64,000 nucleotides of DNA from positions 2,995,501 to 3,059,500 of the forward strand of contig NZ_CP025938.1 of assembly GCF_002893765.1 (NCBI RefSeq). Direction: 5' to 3'. Below the pieces are notes generated by a model. It was not told the DNA's origin and searched no databases. It saw only the letters and a list, made by a program, of their open reading frames with translations. A program made the position numbers and the translations under genes. Of the stretch, positions 1 through 9,030 are shown in pieces. This DNA comes from Tamlana carrageenivorans. Lineage in GTDB: Bacteria > Bacteroidota > Bacteroidia > Flavobacteriales > Flavobacteriaceae. Within the stretch, counting starts at the first letter, position 1. The number at the start of each line of letters is the position of its first letter.

Positions 1-486
1 CATAGTAAATTAGGGAAACAAGAATCTACTAGAACAAATAACCACGGAACACACTATGATGTACAATTGTTAAATATTCTACTGTATCTAAATAAAAAAG
101 AAGCAGTTAAAAAGTACCTCTCCACAATAACAAAAGATCGCATATTTAGCCAAATAGAACCTGATGGGAGTCAGCCATTAGAATTAGCACGAACTAAATC
201 ATTTTCCTATTCGGTAATGAATTTACATGGGTTTTTAGAATTGGCCATAATGGGGGAGCAAGTGGGGGTGAATCTTTGGGATACAGTTTCTGAAGATGGA
301 AGGAGTATAAAAGTAGGCTACCAATATTTACTACCATATTTAACTGCTGAAAAGGATTGGGAGTATCAACAAATTACAGATAAAAAACATTCCGAATCGA
401 AACTGTTATCGGATTTGAAGTTGGCTAAAGAAGTGTTTAATGATAACACTTTTGATAAAGCACTTAATACCTTAAATAAAAAATAA
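1..486 (+). CDS. Alginate-lyase-fold protein, C-terminal part (gene runs off the left edge)
   Basis: The frame is open from base 1 and ends with TAA at 484-486, so the start lies outside the window. The visible 161 residues carry NNHGTHYDVQ at residues 13-22, the hallmark of the alginate_lyase superfamily (PF05426, an alpha/alpha-barrel fold), followed by PDGSQPLELART and SYSVMNLHGFLELA, also typical of this family. Members cleave uronate-containing polysaccharides by beta-elimination (PL5, PL38 and relatives), normally in the periplasm. It lies 16 bases before the GH106 gene and is probably in the same operon. Within this locus the substrate is likely an ulvan oligosaccharide rather than alginate, but that is inference. 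The PL family cannot be assigned from this fragment. Confidence 0.8.
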   Translation, partial: HSKLGKQESTRTNNHGTHYDVQLLNILLYLNKKEAVKKYLSTITKDRIFSQIEPDGSQPLELARTKSFSYSVMNLHGFLELAIMGEQVGVNLWDTVSEDGRSIKVGYQYLLPYLTAEKDWEYQQITDKKHSESKLLSDLKLAKEVFNDNTFDKALNTLNKK

Positions 487-502
487 ACTTGGATTTTAGA
501 TC

Positions 503-3500
503 ATGCAAAAGTTAGTTTCATTAATCATATTATTACTAGTTTTTGGGGTTTGTCAATCTCAAGAAGCTATGGACGAAGCTTTAAAGGGTGGCTTTAAAAA
601 TCCGCCAAACCAAGCCAAAGCCCGTACATGGTGGCATTGGATTAGCGGTAACGTATCAAAATCTGGAATTATCAAAGATTTGGAGGCTATGAAAGCAGTA
701 GGGATTCAAGAAGCCCAATTGTTTAATGTAGATTTAGGTTTTCCTGCTGGTCCTGTAGATTATTTAAGTGAAGACTGGTTGGATTTATTTCATTTTTCGG
801 CTCTTGAAGCAAAACGATTAGATTTAGAACTCACTTTTCATAACACCGCCGGCTGGTCCTCTTCTGGTGGGCCATGGATAAGTCCGGAATATGCCATGCA
901 AACCGTGGTATTTAGCGAAATTATAGTTGAAGGCGGTAAAGCCATTAAAAAGCAGTTACCACAACCTGAAACCAAATTAAATTTTTATAAAGATATTGCT
1001 GTTCTGGCCTTTCCTAAACCTAAGCAAACAGTAAAAATTGACGATTTAGATTTTAAAAGTTTATCGGGACGAATTCGCAATCATTTGTTGCCAGATACAA
1101 AATATATACCTTCTGAAGCTGTCATTCAAAAACAAGACATTATTGACCTCACAGCACATCTCAATGAAGCAGGTATTTTAGAATGGAAAGCCCCTAAAGG
1201 CGAATGGGTGATTCTAAGATTAGGACATACGCCTACAGGTAAAAAAAATCATCCTGCACCAAAGGGCGGCCATGGATTGGAGGTTGATAAAATGAGTACA
1301 AAGGCGGTAGATGTGTATTGGGAAGGAGGCATTCAACCAATTCTCAATAAGTTGGGCGATTTAGTAGGTACAACAGTTAATAATTGTTTAATAGATAGTT
1401 ATGAGGTTGGAACCGCTAATTGGACTGCTGAATTTGATGCTGAATTTGAAACATTAAGAGGCTACAGTTTGGTCTCTTATTTACCAACTTTAGCAGGCTA
1501 TTATGTGGAAAGTGGCGAAGTTACCGAGCGTTTTCTTTGGGATTTCCGTAGAACCATTGGGGATTTAATGGCAAAAAATTATTATGCTCATTTTCGGGAT
1601 TTATGCCATAAAAACGGCTTGAAATTTTCGGTAGAACCCTATTGGGGACCTTTTGATAATATGCAAGTGGGAGCCACCGGCGATATTGTCATGTGTGAGT
1701 TTTGGAGTGGTGGTTATCCGTTTTTCGATTCGCCTAAATTTGTGTCTTCCATTGCACATTTAAACGGAAGTTCTATTGTAGGCGCCGAATCCTTTACGGG
1801 TATTGGCGGCTGGGACGAGCATCCTGCGCAACTCAAATCTATTGGTGATAGAGCATGGGCCGAAGGTATTACCCGATTTATTTTTCACACCTATGTACAC
1901 CAACCTTGGGATGTGGCTCCAGGTTTAGCTTTAAGTTATCACGGTACCGATTTTAATCGCCTCAATACCTGGTGGCGTCAAGGTAAAGCATTTATGGATT
2001 ACATCGCTCGTTCGCAGTTCATGCTTCAACAAGGTAAAAATGTTGCCGATGTGCTTGTGTTTACAGGGGAATCTTCACCAAATACAGCTTTTTTATTACC
2101 AGAAATAAAGCATTTAGGATATGATTACGATTTAATTGGGTCGAATAAATTGTCAGATTTATTTGTTAAAAACGGAAAAATTTGCACCCCTGTGGGTGGA
2201 CAATACCAAGTGTTAATGTTACCAGAATCAGATTGGATCAAACCAGAAACGCTTCATAAAATTGAAGATTTAGTAAAAGATGGTGCCAAAGTAATTGGCA
2301 GTAAACCCAAAAAATCGCCAAGTTTAGAGCATTTTTCAACTTGTGATGCGGAGGTAAAAAGACGGAGTGATTTTCTTTGGGGGAAGGGTTTGGTTATGGA
2401 CATGACGATAGTCGATTTCTTAAAGGGTAATAATATATTGGCTGATTTTAAGATTGAAAGTGATGACGCCTCCGATATCAGTTTTATCCACCGAAAAACA
2501 GATGAAGCCGATATTTATTTCATCGCCAATGCCCGAAAGGAAAGTCGGGAAATTAAAGTCCGTTTTAGAGTATCCGATAAGCAACCTGAAATATGGCAGG
2601 CAGAATCCGGCACCATTAAAAAGCCTGCTGTTTGGCAAAATCATGCAGATGGCACCACGAGTTTACCACTGCAATTGGGTATGGAAGAGGCCGTGTTTGT
2701 AGTTTTTAAAAAGGCTTCAAAAGAACAAACGCAGTTGGTTTCAGCTCAGATTACCGTAGAAAACCCAAACCCAGAACTACTTTCAAATTTAAATATTATT
2801 AAAGCAGAGTATGGCACGTTTCTTCAAGAAGGTTTGGTAGATATTACAGATAAAGTTGCAGCCGAGGTAAAAGATAATCAATTGCATATTCAAGCCAGTC
2901 GACATTTTTGCGATTGCGATCCAGCCATGGGGTATATAAAGGAGTTTAGAATGGAATACCAAATTGGTGAAGACATTAAAACGATATCTGCACAAGAAAA
3001 AGAGTTTGTAAATATTAATGCGGGCGACAAAAAGTTAACCGTGTTAAAAGCGGTTTTCGGAAAATTTAAACCAGAAACCAAAGGAGTACCCAAACATTAT
3101 CCAGTTCATGATGTTACCAAAAAAATCAAGCAAGAAATAGCATTAGGTAATTTGGTAATTCCTGTAAACAATCAATTGATAGGAGGAAAGACTCCTGAAG
3201 GTGATAACACTACGATAAAAATAACATTTACCACCAATGGTGTAGTGCAAACACTTTTTGTTCCCAAAGGGAGACCATTAAATCTTTCAAAAGATAGGAG
3301 CAAACCAGAAATTGTTTTAAACGATGGTGAAGCACAGTGGATAACCCCATATCCTGGAGAGCTTACTTATAAAAATGCATCTGGAAAAGTGATGACTAAA
3401 ATAGTCAAATCAGTACCGCAACCTATCATGCTTGCGGGAACTTGGGATATTGAATTTCCGAAAGATTTAGTTGCACAAAATAAAGTAAGGTTTGATAAAT

Positions 3501-3997
3501 TTAAATCGTGGTCAGCTGTTGAAAATGAAGGTATTCAACATTTTTCAGGAACAGCGAGTTATCATAAAACCTTTCAGCTATCCAAAAAACTATTGAAGTC
3601 TGGTCACAAATTAGAACTCGATTTAGGAAGCGTTGCTGTAATCGCAGAAGTGATTATAAATGGAAAACCAGTAAGGACACTTTGGAAAGCACCTTTTAGA
3701 TTGGATATCACTAATTACGTGAAATCTGGTAAAAACACACTTGAAGTTAAGGTTACCAACCTATGGCCAAACCGATTAATTGGTGATGAAAAGTTACCGT
3801 TGGATTTTGAACGTAAAGGTCCTAAAATAAAAAGCGTACCAGATTGGTTGCTAAATAATACCAATCGTCCGAGTGAAAGAACCACATTCCCAGCTTGGAA
3901 ACATTGGGATAAGGAGGACGAATTATTAAGCTCTGGATTGTTGGGGCCCGTAAAGATCAATATATCAGAAATAAGAAAACTAAAGTTAAATAACTAA
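503..3997 (+). CDS. GH106-type alpha-L-rhamnosidase, exported
   Basis: A 1164-residue protein. The first 20 residues form a signal peptide; the cysteine at 17 does not sit in a lipobox, so it is probably soluble and periplasmic. The motif ARTWWHWISGNVS near residue 40, followed by GIQEAQLFNVDLGFPAG and LTFHNTAGWSSSGGPW, is characteristic of glycoside hydrolase family 106 (PF17132). These enzymes release alpha-L-rhamnose by inversion with calcium help. Near residues 990-1080 lies a GH2-like sugar-binding jelly roll (GTASYHKTF, VIINGKPV, NTLEVKVTNLWPNRLIGD), which GH106 proteins usually carry at the C-terminus. It would remove rhamnose from desulfated ulvan oligomers. Spacing is 16 bases to the gene before and 14 to the gene after. 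Family call is firm; exact linkage is not visible. Confidence 0.88.
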   Translation: MQKLVSLIILLLVFGVCQSQEAMDEALKGGFKNPPNQAKARTWWHWISGNVSKSGIIKDLEAMKAVGIQEAQLFNVDLGFPAGPVDYLSEDWLDLFHFSALEAKRLDLELTFHNTAGWSSSGGPWISPEYAMQTVVFSEIIVEGGKAIKKQLPQPETKLNFYKDIAVLAFPKPKQTVKIDDLDFKSLSGRIRNHLLPDTKYIPSEAVIQKQDIIDLTAHLNEAGILEWKAPKGEWVILRLGHTPTGKKNHPAPKGGHGLEVDKMSTKAVDVYWEGGIQPILNKLGDLVGTTVNNCLIDSYEVGTANWTAEFDAEFETLRGYSLVSYLPTLAGYYVESGEVTERFLWDFRRTIGDLMAKNYYAHFRDLCHKNGLKFSVEPYWGPFDNMQVGATGDIVMCEFWSGGYPFFDSPKFVSSIAHLNGSSIVGAESFTGIGGWDEHPAQLKSIGDRAWAEGITRFIFHTYVHQPWDVAPGLALSYHGTDFNRLNTWWRQGKAFMDYIARSQFMLQQGKNVADVLVFTGESSPNTAFLLPEIKHLGYDYDLIGSNKLSDLFVKNGKICTPVGGQYQVLMLPESDWIKPETLHKIEDLVKDGAKVIGSKPKKSPSLEHFSTCDAEVKRRSDFLWGKGLVMDMTIVDFLKGNNILADFKIESDDASDISFIHRKTDEADIYFIANARKESREIKVRFRVSDKQPEIWQAESGTIKKPAVWQNHADGTTSLPLQLGMEEAVFVVFKKASKEQTQLVSAQITVENPNPELLSNLNIIKAEYGTFLQEGLVDITDKVAAEVKDNQLHIQASRHFCDCDPAMGYIKEFRMEYQIGEDIKTISAQEKEFVNINAGDKKLTVLKAVFGKFKPETKGVPKHYPVHDVTKKIKQEIALGNLVIPVNNQLIGGKTPEGDNTTIKITFTTNGVVQTLFVPKGRPLNLSKDRSKPEIVLNDGEAQWITPYPGELTYKNASGKVMTKIVKSVPQPIMLAGTWDIEFPKDLVAQNKVRFDKFKSWSAVENEGIQHFSGTASYHKTFQLSKKLLKSGHKLELDLGSVAVIAEVIINGKPVRTLWKAPFRLDITNYVKSGKNTLEVKVTNLWPNRLIGDEKLPLDFERKGPKIKSVPDWLLNNTNRPSERTTFPAWKHWDKEDELLSSGLLGPVKINISEIRKLKLNN

Positions 3998-4011
3998 TTA
4001 AGACTAAAAAA

Positions 4012-7000
4012 ATGAAAAAAATAATATTAGGATTATTCCTTTTAAAGGTGGTGTTTTTGTCAGCACAATCTTTACAGCACCCTGTCATTTGGACAACACC
4101 TGCAGAAAAATCGGAGGTTTTGTCAAAAATTAACAATTACACTTGGGCAAGTACTATTGTGTCTCAAGTAAAGGGGCATGTAGATTCCAAAGTAAATGCA
4201 CATGTTACCAATCCGGCAGCTTTTTTAAATACTATTTCGGCATTAGCTACAGATGATAATGTATCAGAAGCGCAAGCTGGTTCAGCTATTTCAGCACACT
4301 CCTCAACTTTACAACACGCTTCGTATGCTGCGATGATGTATTATATTTCTGGAGAAGAAAAGTATGCGCAATTCGCTGCAGATGTTTTGTGGTATTATAT
4401 AGAAGAACTTGCTCCTAGAACGCCAGATAAGACTGCAATGAGCGGCAATTATTTTGCAGACCCTCGTACTGGGTATTTACAATTTGCTATCGCTTATGAT
4501 TTTATGGTAAACTATTTAAAAGAACCTGAAACTAGGGTGTATCAAAAATCTTCAGGAAATAAAATTCCTTTCGATAATGTTAAGGCGCAAGAAGCAGTGC
4601 ACAATATAGCAATGAACGCATTAGGAGAATTTACGGGTGTAGATAATAGATATGGAAGAACAGTAAGTAACCATCCTATTTTAACAGCTCCAGGTTCTTT
4701 ATTTACTATACTTTGTGTAGAAGATGATGCAGAAAGGGAAAGAATGTTTAATGTTTTCTGGAACATTGGAACGAGGCGACAAAACTCTTTTACCAGAACC
4801 ATCTTACCCATATTTGGAGAACAAGGTATTTGGCCTGAGCCTGTGAGCTATAGTTTTATGCCCAATGTAACTATGGTACTTAATATAGTGGATCGTCTTA
4901 AACCAGAATTAAATGTAATGGATAATTACACGAATATATTAGATGGAAACTTTCTATTTGATAATTTAAGGCACCCTAATAGAAGTTTTGTGCGTTTTGG
5001 CGATTCTAAGAGATACAGTGATCAAACAAGAAAAATTTATAGATATACGCATAATTTGGCATCTAGAAAGGGATTAACTGATTATGTGAAAAAAGCAGAA
5101 ATAGCATTAAGACAGGGTTATGATGCTGTTGGCGGTTACACTCCAAACATCGGAATAAGTACTTATGAAAACGTAGATGCTTTTGAACAATTGTTTTGGG
5201 CTGCAGACATACCAAATACTATTGATGGCGAAATAGATTTTCAAAAGCCAACAGTAATTATTAAACATGCAGGTGTAGCTCTACAACGCAATTATGTAGA
5301 ACAGAATAATGAAGATTATGGACTTTGTGGTATTATAGGTGGGGCACATTATGTACATTCTCATGTTACAGGAATAACTATGGAATTGTATGGAGCCAAC
5401 CATATTATGGCTCCTGGAGCTGGATTACCACAAACAGTTGCAGAAAGAAAATTACCAGAGCATACAAATTATTTTTGGAGACACGCAGGGAATAATACTA
5501 TGATTGTAAATGGTACTACACATGGTATTCAACCTGGTTCTTGGAACTCAGATTCTTATTTATGGATGAACACAACTGTTAATGAAGCTGCAGAACCAAA
5601 ACATTTAGAAGATCCTATTAATCCTAATTTTAGTTTTGCAACTCAATTTTTGGATGATACTGTAAATAATGACCAACAGAAAAGAACACTAAGTACTATT
5701 AGAACAAGTGAAACTACAGGTTATTATTTTGATATGTTCCGTTCTAAATCTTTAGGTACGAACAATTTTCATGACTACATATATCATAATATAGGAGATG
5801 TAACAAATATTACGACGATGGATGGAACAGAATTAGCGGTTTCTCCAACAACAAGGTATCAAAATGATATAGGGGATTTACAAAAATCACCAGGGTGGCG
5901 TTTCTTTGAAAACACTAATGTTACACAAGCTACAAATGATGCTGTAAAAGTTCGATTTGATTTAGAGGAAACTAATACATATATGAACATGTTTGCACCA
6001 TCAGGTGTTAATAGAGAGTATACCAAAGCACTTGGGCCAGCCACTAGGGAGGCAAAAGGAGGTTATATTAACAAGAAAACACAAATTGTAGCCATTAGAC
6101 AACAAGGGGAAGCTTGGGATAAACCGTATGTACATATTTTCGAACCTTCTAAATCTGCAAACACAAGTGTTAAATCCGTAGAGCATTTGTATAGAGGAGG
6201 AGTTATTGTAGGAGCCATAGTAAAAAGTCAGATTGGAGATAAGGTTATTAAAGATTATGTTATTTGTCAAGAAGATGCTTCCAAAGTATTGAGTCTTCCA
6301 AGTATAGGAGTTGAATTTACAGGACATTTTGCAATTATTCGACGTGAGCAAGATTTGGAAAAGGCTTTTGTTACTTTATATATTGGCGAAGGAAAAAGCC
6401 TTTCTTTTGGCGAACATTCATTACAGGTAGGAGCTAATGATAAAGGCCAAAAAATTATTGAAGTGGCAGTTGATGATAGCAGAACTCTTGGTTTTAAGGA
6501 TTTAGTGAATAATCAAGAATTTATGAAAGGTTCAGATGTGACTGTAGAGGCATTGGTTGGTTCAGATTTTACTGAAGCGACATTATATGTTAATAATATC
6601 AATGTTGGTAAAAAAACCGCTGCTCCATTTGTTTGGTCATCAATATCTGAATTAACAAACTTAACAGAACTTAGTTATGTACTAAAAATTGAGGCCAAGG
6701 ATGTTCAAGGTAATCTTGAAGAAAGATCATTAACCATTGTAACACCTAATCAATGGCCTTATACATCGGATAATAAACCACATCCAGTACCTGGAAAAAT
6801 AGAATTTGAACATTATGATAACGGTGGAATCGATATTGCGTACTGGGATAAAGCAAATCAAAATAGTTCATCCTTTAGACCAGATGAAATGGTAGATATT
6901 AGTAGTAATGGGCAAGTTGTGAGAGATATAAAAAATCTAGAGTGGTTAGAATATACAATTGACGTTGCCCAAACAGGAAATTATGAATTAGAAGTAACCC

Positions 7001-7494
7001 ATCAAACAAGACGAAGTCCAGCATTTAGACAATTTACGGTTTCTTTTCCAGATGAAAATATGACCTTTTTAAGTGATGTCATATTAACCAATACAGGTTC
7101 TGGTGCATATTTAATAGAATCTGTTGGGGATTTTGATTTGGAAGCGGGAGAGCATGTATTAAGATTTAGTTTATTTAATTATGGTTTTGACTTAGACTCC
7201 TTTGAATTAAAACTAAACAGTCTTTCGGTATCAGATATCCAAAATGAAAGTAAACTCAAAATAGATGTATTTCCCAATCCAGCGAGTCATTCATTTACGG
7301 TAAAAGTGGATAAATCTAATTGGGAGAACATTAGTATTTATAGTGTTCTAGGTAAAAAGGTTTATACCAATAACAGCGTTCAAAACAAGTTAATTATAAA
7401 TACACAAGAACAAAAAATGACCAGTGGATTGTATTTTATAGTAATTCGAGACCAAAAAGGAAATCAACATACACAAAAGCTAATCTTAAAATAA
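4012..7494 (+). CDS. PL40-like ulvan lyase with CBM6-like module and T9SS sorting domain
   Basis: A 1160-residue secreted protein. Residues 1-19 are a signal peptide ending LSAQS. Residues about 20-400 form an alpha-helical toroid-like region and about 420-800 a heparinase II/III-like beta-sandwich with GLCGIIGGAHYVHSHVTG and NGTTHGIQPGSW. An Ig-like segment (about 825-920) follows, then a CBM6-like carbohydrate-binding module (about 928-1068), then a type IX secretion type A sorting domain starting FPNPAS at 1087 and ending KLILK. The catalytic part is clearly homologous to the 815-residue protein at 16559. Known relatives in the Formosa agariphila ulvan pathway are a PL40 endo-lyase and an oligosaccharide dehydratase. 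The binding module and T9SS tail fit a cell-surface endo-lyase. Family assignment is from memory, not a search. Confidence 0.75.
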   Translation: MKKIILGLFLLKVVFLSAQSLQHPVIWTTPAEKSEVLSKINNYTWASTIVSQVKGHVDSKVNAHVTNPAAFLNTISALATDDNVSEAQAGSAISAHSSTLQHASYAAMMYYISGEEKYAQFAADVLWYYIEELAPRTPDKTAMSGNYFADPRTGYLQFAIAYDFMVNYLKEPETRVYQKSSGNKIPFDNVKAQEAVHNIAMNALGEFTGVDNRYGRTVSNHPILTAPGSLFTILCVEDDAERERMFNVFWNIGTRRQNSFTRTILPIFGEQGIWPEPVSYSFMPNVTMVLNIVDRLKPELNVMDNYTNILDGNFLFDNLRHPNRSFVRFGDSKRYSDQTRKIYRYTHNLASRKGLTDYVKKAEIALRQGYDAVGGYTPNIGISTYENVDAFEQLFWAADIPNTIDGEIDFQKPTVIIKHAGVALQRNYVEQNNEDYGLCGIIGGAHYVHSHVTGITMELYGANHIMAPGAGLPQTVAERKLPEHTNYFWRHAGNNTMIVNGTTHGIQPGSWNSDSYLWMNTTVNEAAEPKHLEDPINPNFSFATQFLDDTVNNDQQKRTLSTIRTSETTGYYFDMFRSKSLGTNNFHDYIYHNIGDVTNITTMDGTELAVSPTTRYQNDIGDLQKSPGWRFFENTNVTQATNDAVKVRFDLEETNTYMNMFAPSGVNREYTKALGPATREAKGGYINKKTQIVAIRQQGEAWDKPYVHIFEPSKSANTSVKSVEHLYRGGVIVGAIVKSQIGDKVIKDYVICQEDASKVLSLPSIGVEFTGHFAIIRREQDLEKAFVTLYIGEGKSLSFGEHSLQVGANDKGQKIIEVAVDDSRTLGFKDLVNNQEFMKGSDVTVEALVGSDFTEATLYVNNINVGKKTAAPFVWSSISELTNLTELSYVLKIEAKDVQGNLEERSLTIVTPNQWPYTSDNKPHPVPGKIEFEHYDNGGIDIAYWDKANQNSSSFRPDEMVDISSNGQVVRDIKNLEWLEYTIDVAQTGNYELEVTHQTRRSPAFRQFTVSFPDENMTFLSDVILTNTGSGAYLIESVGDFDLEAGEHVLRFSLFNYGFDLDSFELKLNSLSVSDIQNESKLKIDVFPNPASHSFTVKVDKSNWENISIYSVLGKKVYTNNSVQNKLIINTQEQKMTSGLYFIVIRDQKGNQHTQKLILK

Positions 7495-7503
7495 TTTGTG
7501 TAA

Positions 7504-8958
7504 ATGACAAAAAAGCAATGCTTATTCAAGATTTTCCTTTGTTTAATCATATTTGGCTGTAAGTCCAATAAAAAGGACTTAAAAAGTATTGATTCGGAAG
7601 TACAGACGGTAGATTATTTCGCCGACAACGGATTTGGAAATGCCGTTGCGGTGGTACAACACCCTGCAGGAATTTATTATAAAGGTGTCACTTATGTGTG
7701 CTATCAAGGACCGCTTGAAGATCCTTATATAGCTTCGTATAACCATAAGACAAAGGAGTGGAAAGGCCCTTATAAAGCGGGAATAAGTGCCATGGGGAAA
7801 GACCCTAATCGCAAGAAGAAAATTGACAACCATGGCAAACCATCCATGATTATTGATAATGACGGTTATATTCATATAATGTTTGGCGGTCATGGTGGAA
7901 CGAAAGAAATTGGAGAAAACAAGCTTGGAAATCATCATTATGGAAAAAACAAACATGTGGTTTCTAAAAAACCATTAGACATTTCTAGTTGGGATGAATT
8001 AGAAAATATTTCGCCTTTTGGTACCTACAACCAATTTATAAAAATGGACAATGGCGATATCTATTTGTTTTATCGCCATGGTGCTCATCGTAGTAATTGG
8101 GTGTATCAAAAATCCACAGATAACGGTCGTACATTTAGCGATCCTGTTTCCTTTTTAAAACATAAACGTAGAACCGATATGGCAGCTGTAGACTCTTGGT
8201 ATCCTTGGATAACTCGTGGTAATGGCGATGAATTAATTGTGGTTTTTGATTATCATTTGTGTAGTGATGCAAACAAAACGGGTACTGAGCTAGGTCATAT
8301 TGCAAAACGCTATAACGTGTATTATACAATCTTTAATACAGTTACAGGTAAGTGGAAAAATATCAATGGTGAATCTGTTGAAATTCCAATTACAAGAGAA
8401 GTAGCCGATGAAAAAATGAGGGTTACAACCACACCTGGTAATTGGACTTTTCAAGGTGTTGTAGATTTAGATACTAACGGAAACCCACATATTGGAATGA
8501 CCATTGGAGCCGAAAATGAGCAAGGTAACAAGAGTGTGCCTAAGCACATGCATCATTATCGATGGGATGGTACCAGTTGGAGACATTCTGAAAATTCAGG
8601 TTTACCAATTGGTAACGGCGATATCAAAGTATTGAATAACCAAGATGTTCAGATGTATTTAGATGAAAAAGATAATCAGGGCTTTGGAGAAATATCCAGG
8701 TGGGATAGCAACAATGCCGGGGAAACCTTCACAAAATCTAAAACTTTTTTAAGAAAACCCAAAGCAAGTTTTGCCATTTCGGCACTTATTGAAAATGCAC
8801 ATCCCGATGCCCAAATAATTGTAGCTGAAAGAAAAAAAGGTACAGATTTCAGGAAAATGTATGTTTTAGGAGAGCAGGGGCCAATAAAGCGTCTTAAAAA
8901 TGACGCGAAAGTATTTTTTCCTTTTTTAAACAATAATATACAGCAGGGTAAGCCATGA
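7504..8958 (+). CDS. PL25-like ulvan lyase, BNR-repeat beta-propeller lipoprotein
   Basis: 484 residues. The N-terminus FLCLIIFGC gives a lipobox with Cys19, so it is probably membrane-anchored. The body is a BNR_4-type (PF15892) seven-bladed propeller with Asp-box-like turns such as STDNGRTFS. Candidate catalytic residues are His110 (in DNHGKPS), His130 (in GGHGG), Tyr175 (in GTYNQF) and Arg191 (in FYRHGAH). Their spacings of 20, 65 and 81 residues from the first His equal what I recall for His123, His143, Tyr188 and Arg204 of the characterised PL25 ulvan lyase. PL24 has the same fold with slightly different spacing. It starts 9 bases after the PL40-like gene, so the two lyases are probably co-translated. 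Confidence 0.75.
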   Translation: MTKKQCLFKIFLCLIIFGCKSNKKDLKSIDSEVQTVDYFADNGFGNAVAVVQHPAGIYYKGVTYVCYQGPLEDPYIASYNHKTKEWKGPYKAGISAMGKDPNRKKKIDNHGKPSMIIDNDGYIHIMFGGHGGTKEIGENKLGNHHYGKNKHVVSKKPLDISSWDELENISPFGTYNQFIKMDNGDIYLFYRHGAHRSNWVYQKSTDNGRTFSDPVSFLKHKRRTDMAAVDSWYPWITRGNGDELIVVFDYHLCSDANKTGTELGHIAKRYNVYYTIFNTVTGKWKNINGESVEIPITREVADEKMRVTTTPGNWTFQGVVDLDTNGNPHIGMTIGAENEQGNKSVPKHMHHYRWDGTSWRHSENSGLPIGNGDIKVLNNQDVQMYLDEKDNQGFGEISRWDSNNAGETFTKSKTFLRKPKASFAISALIENAHPDAQIIVAERKKGTDFRKMYVLGEQGPIKRLKNDAKVFFPFLNNNIQQGKP

Positions 8959-9030
8959 TAGAATTGGTTTAACTTCTTTATAGATTTGAGTTTAAGTGTA
9001 AAATTGATAAATACTAATAAATTAATTATA

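Noticed and set aside
8986..9030. Upstream TTG start for sulfatase A
   Set aside because: It would put 15 polar residues before the signal peptide; ATG 9031 gives a normal lipobox position.
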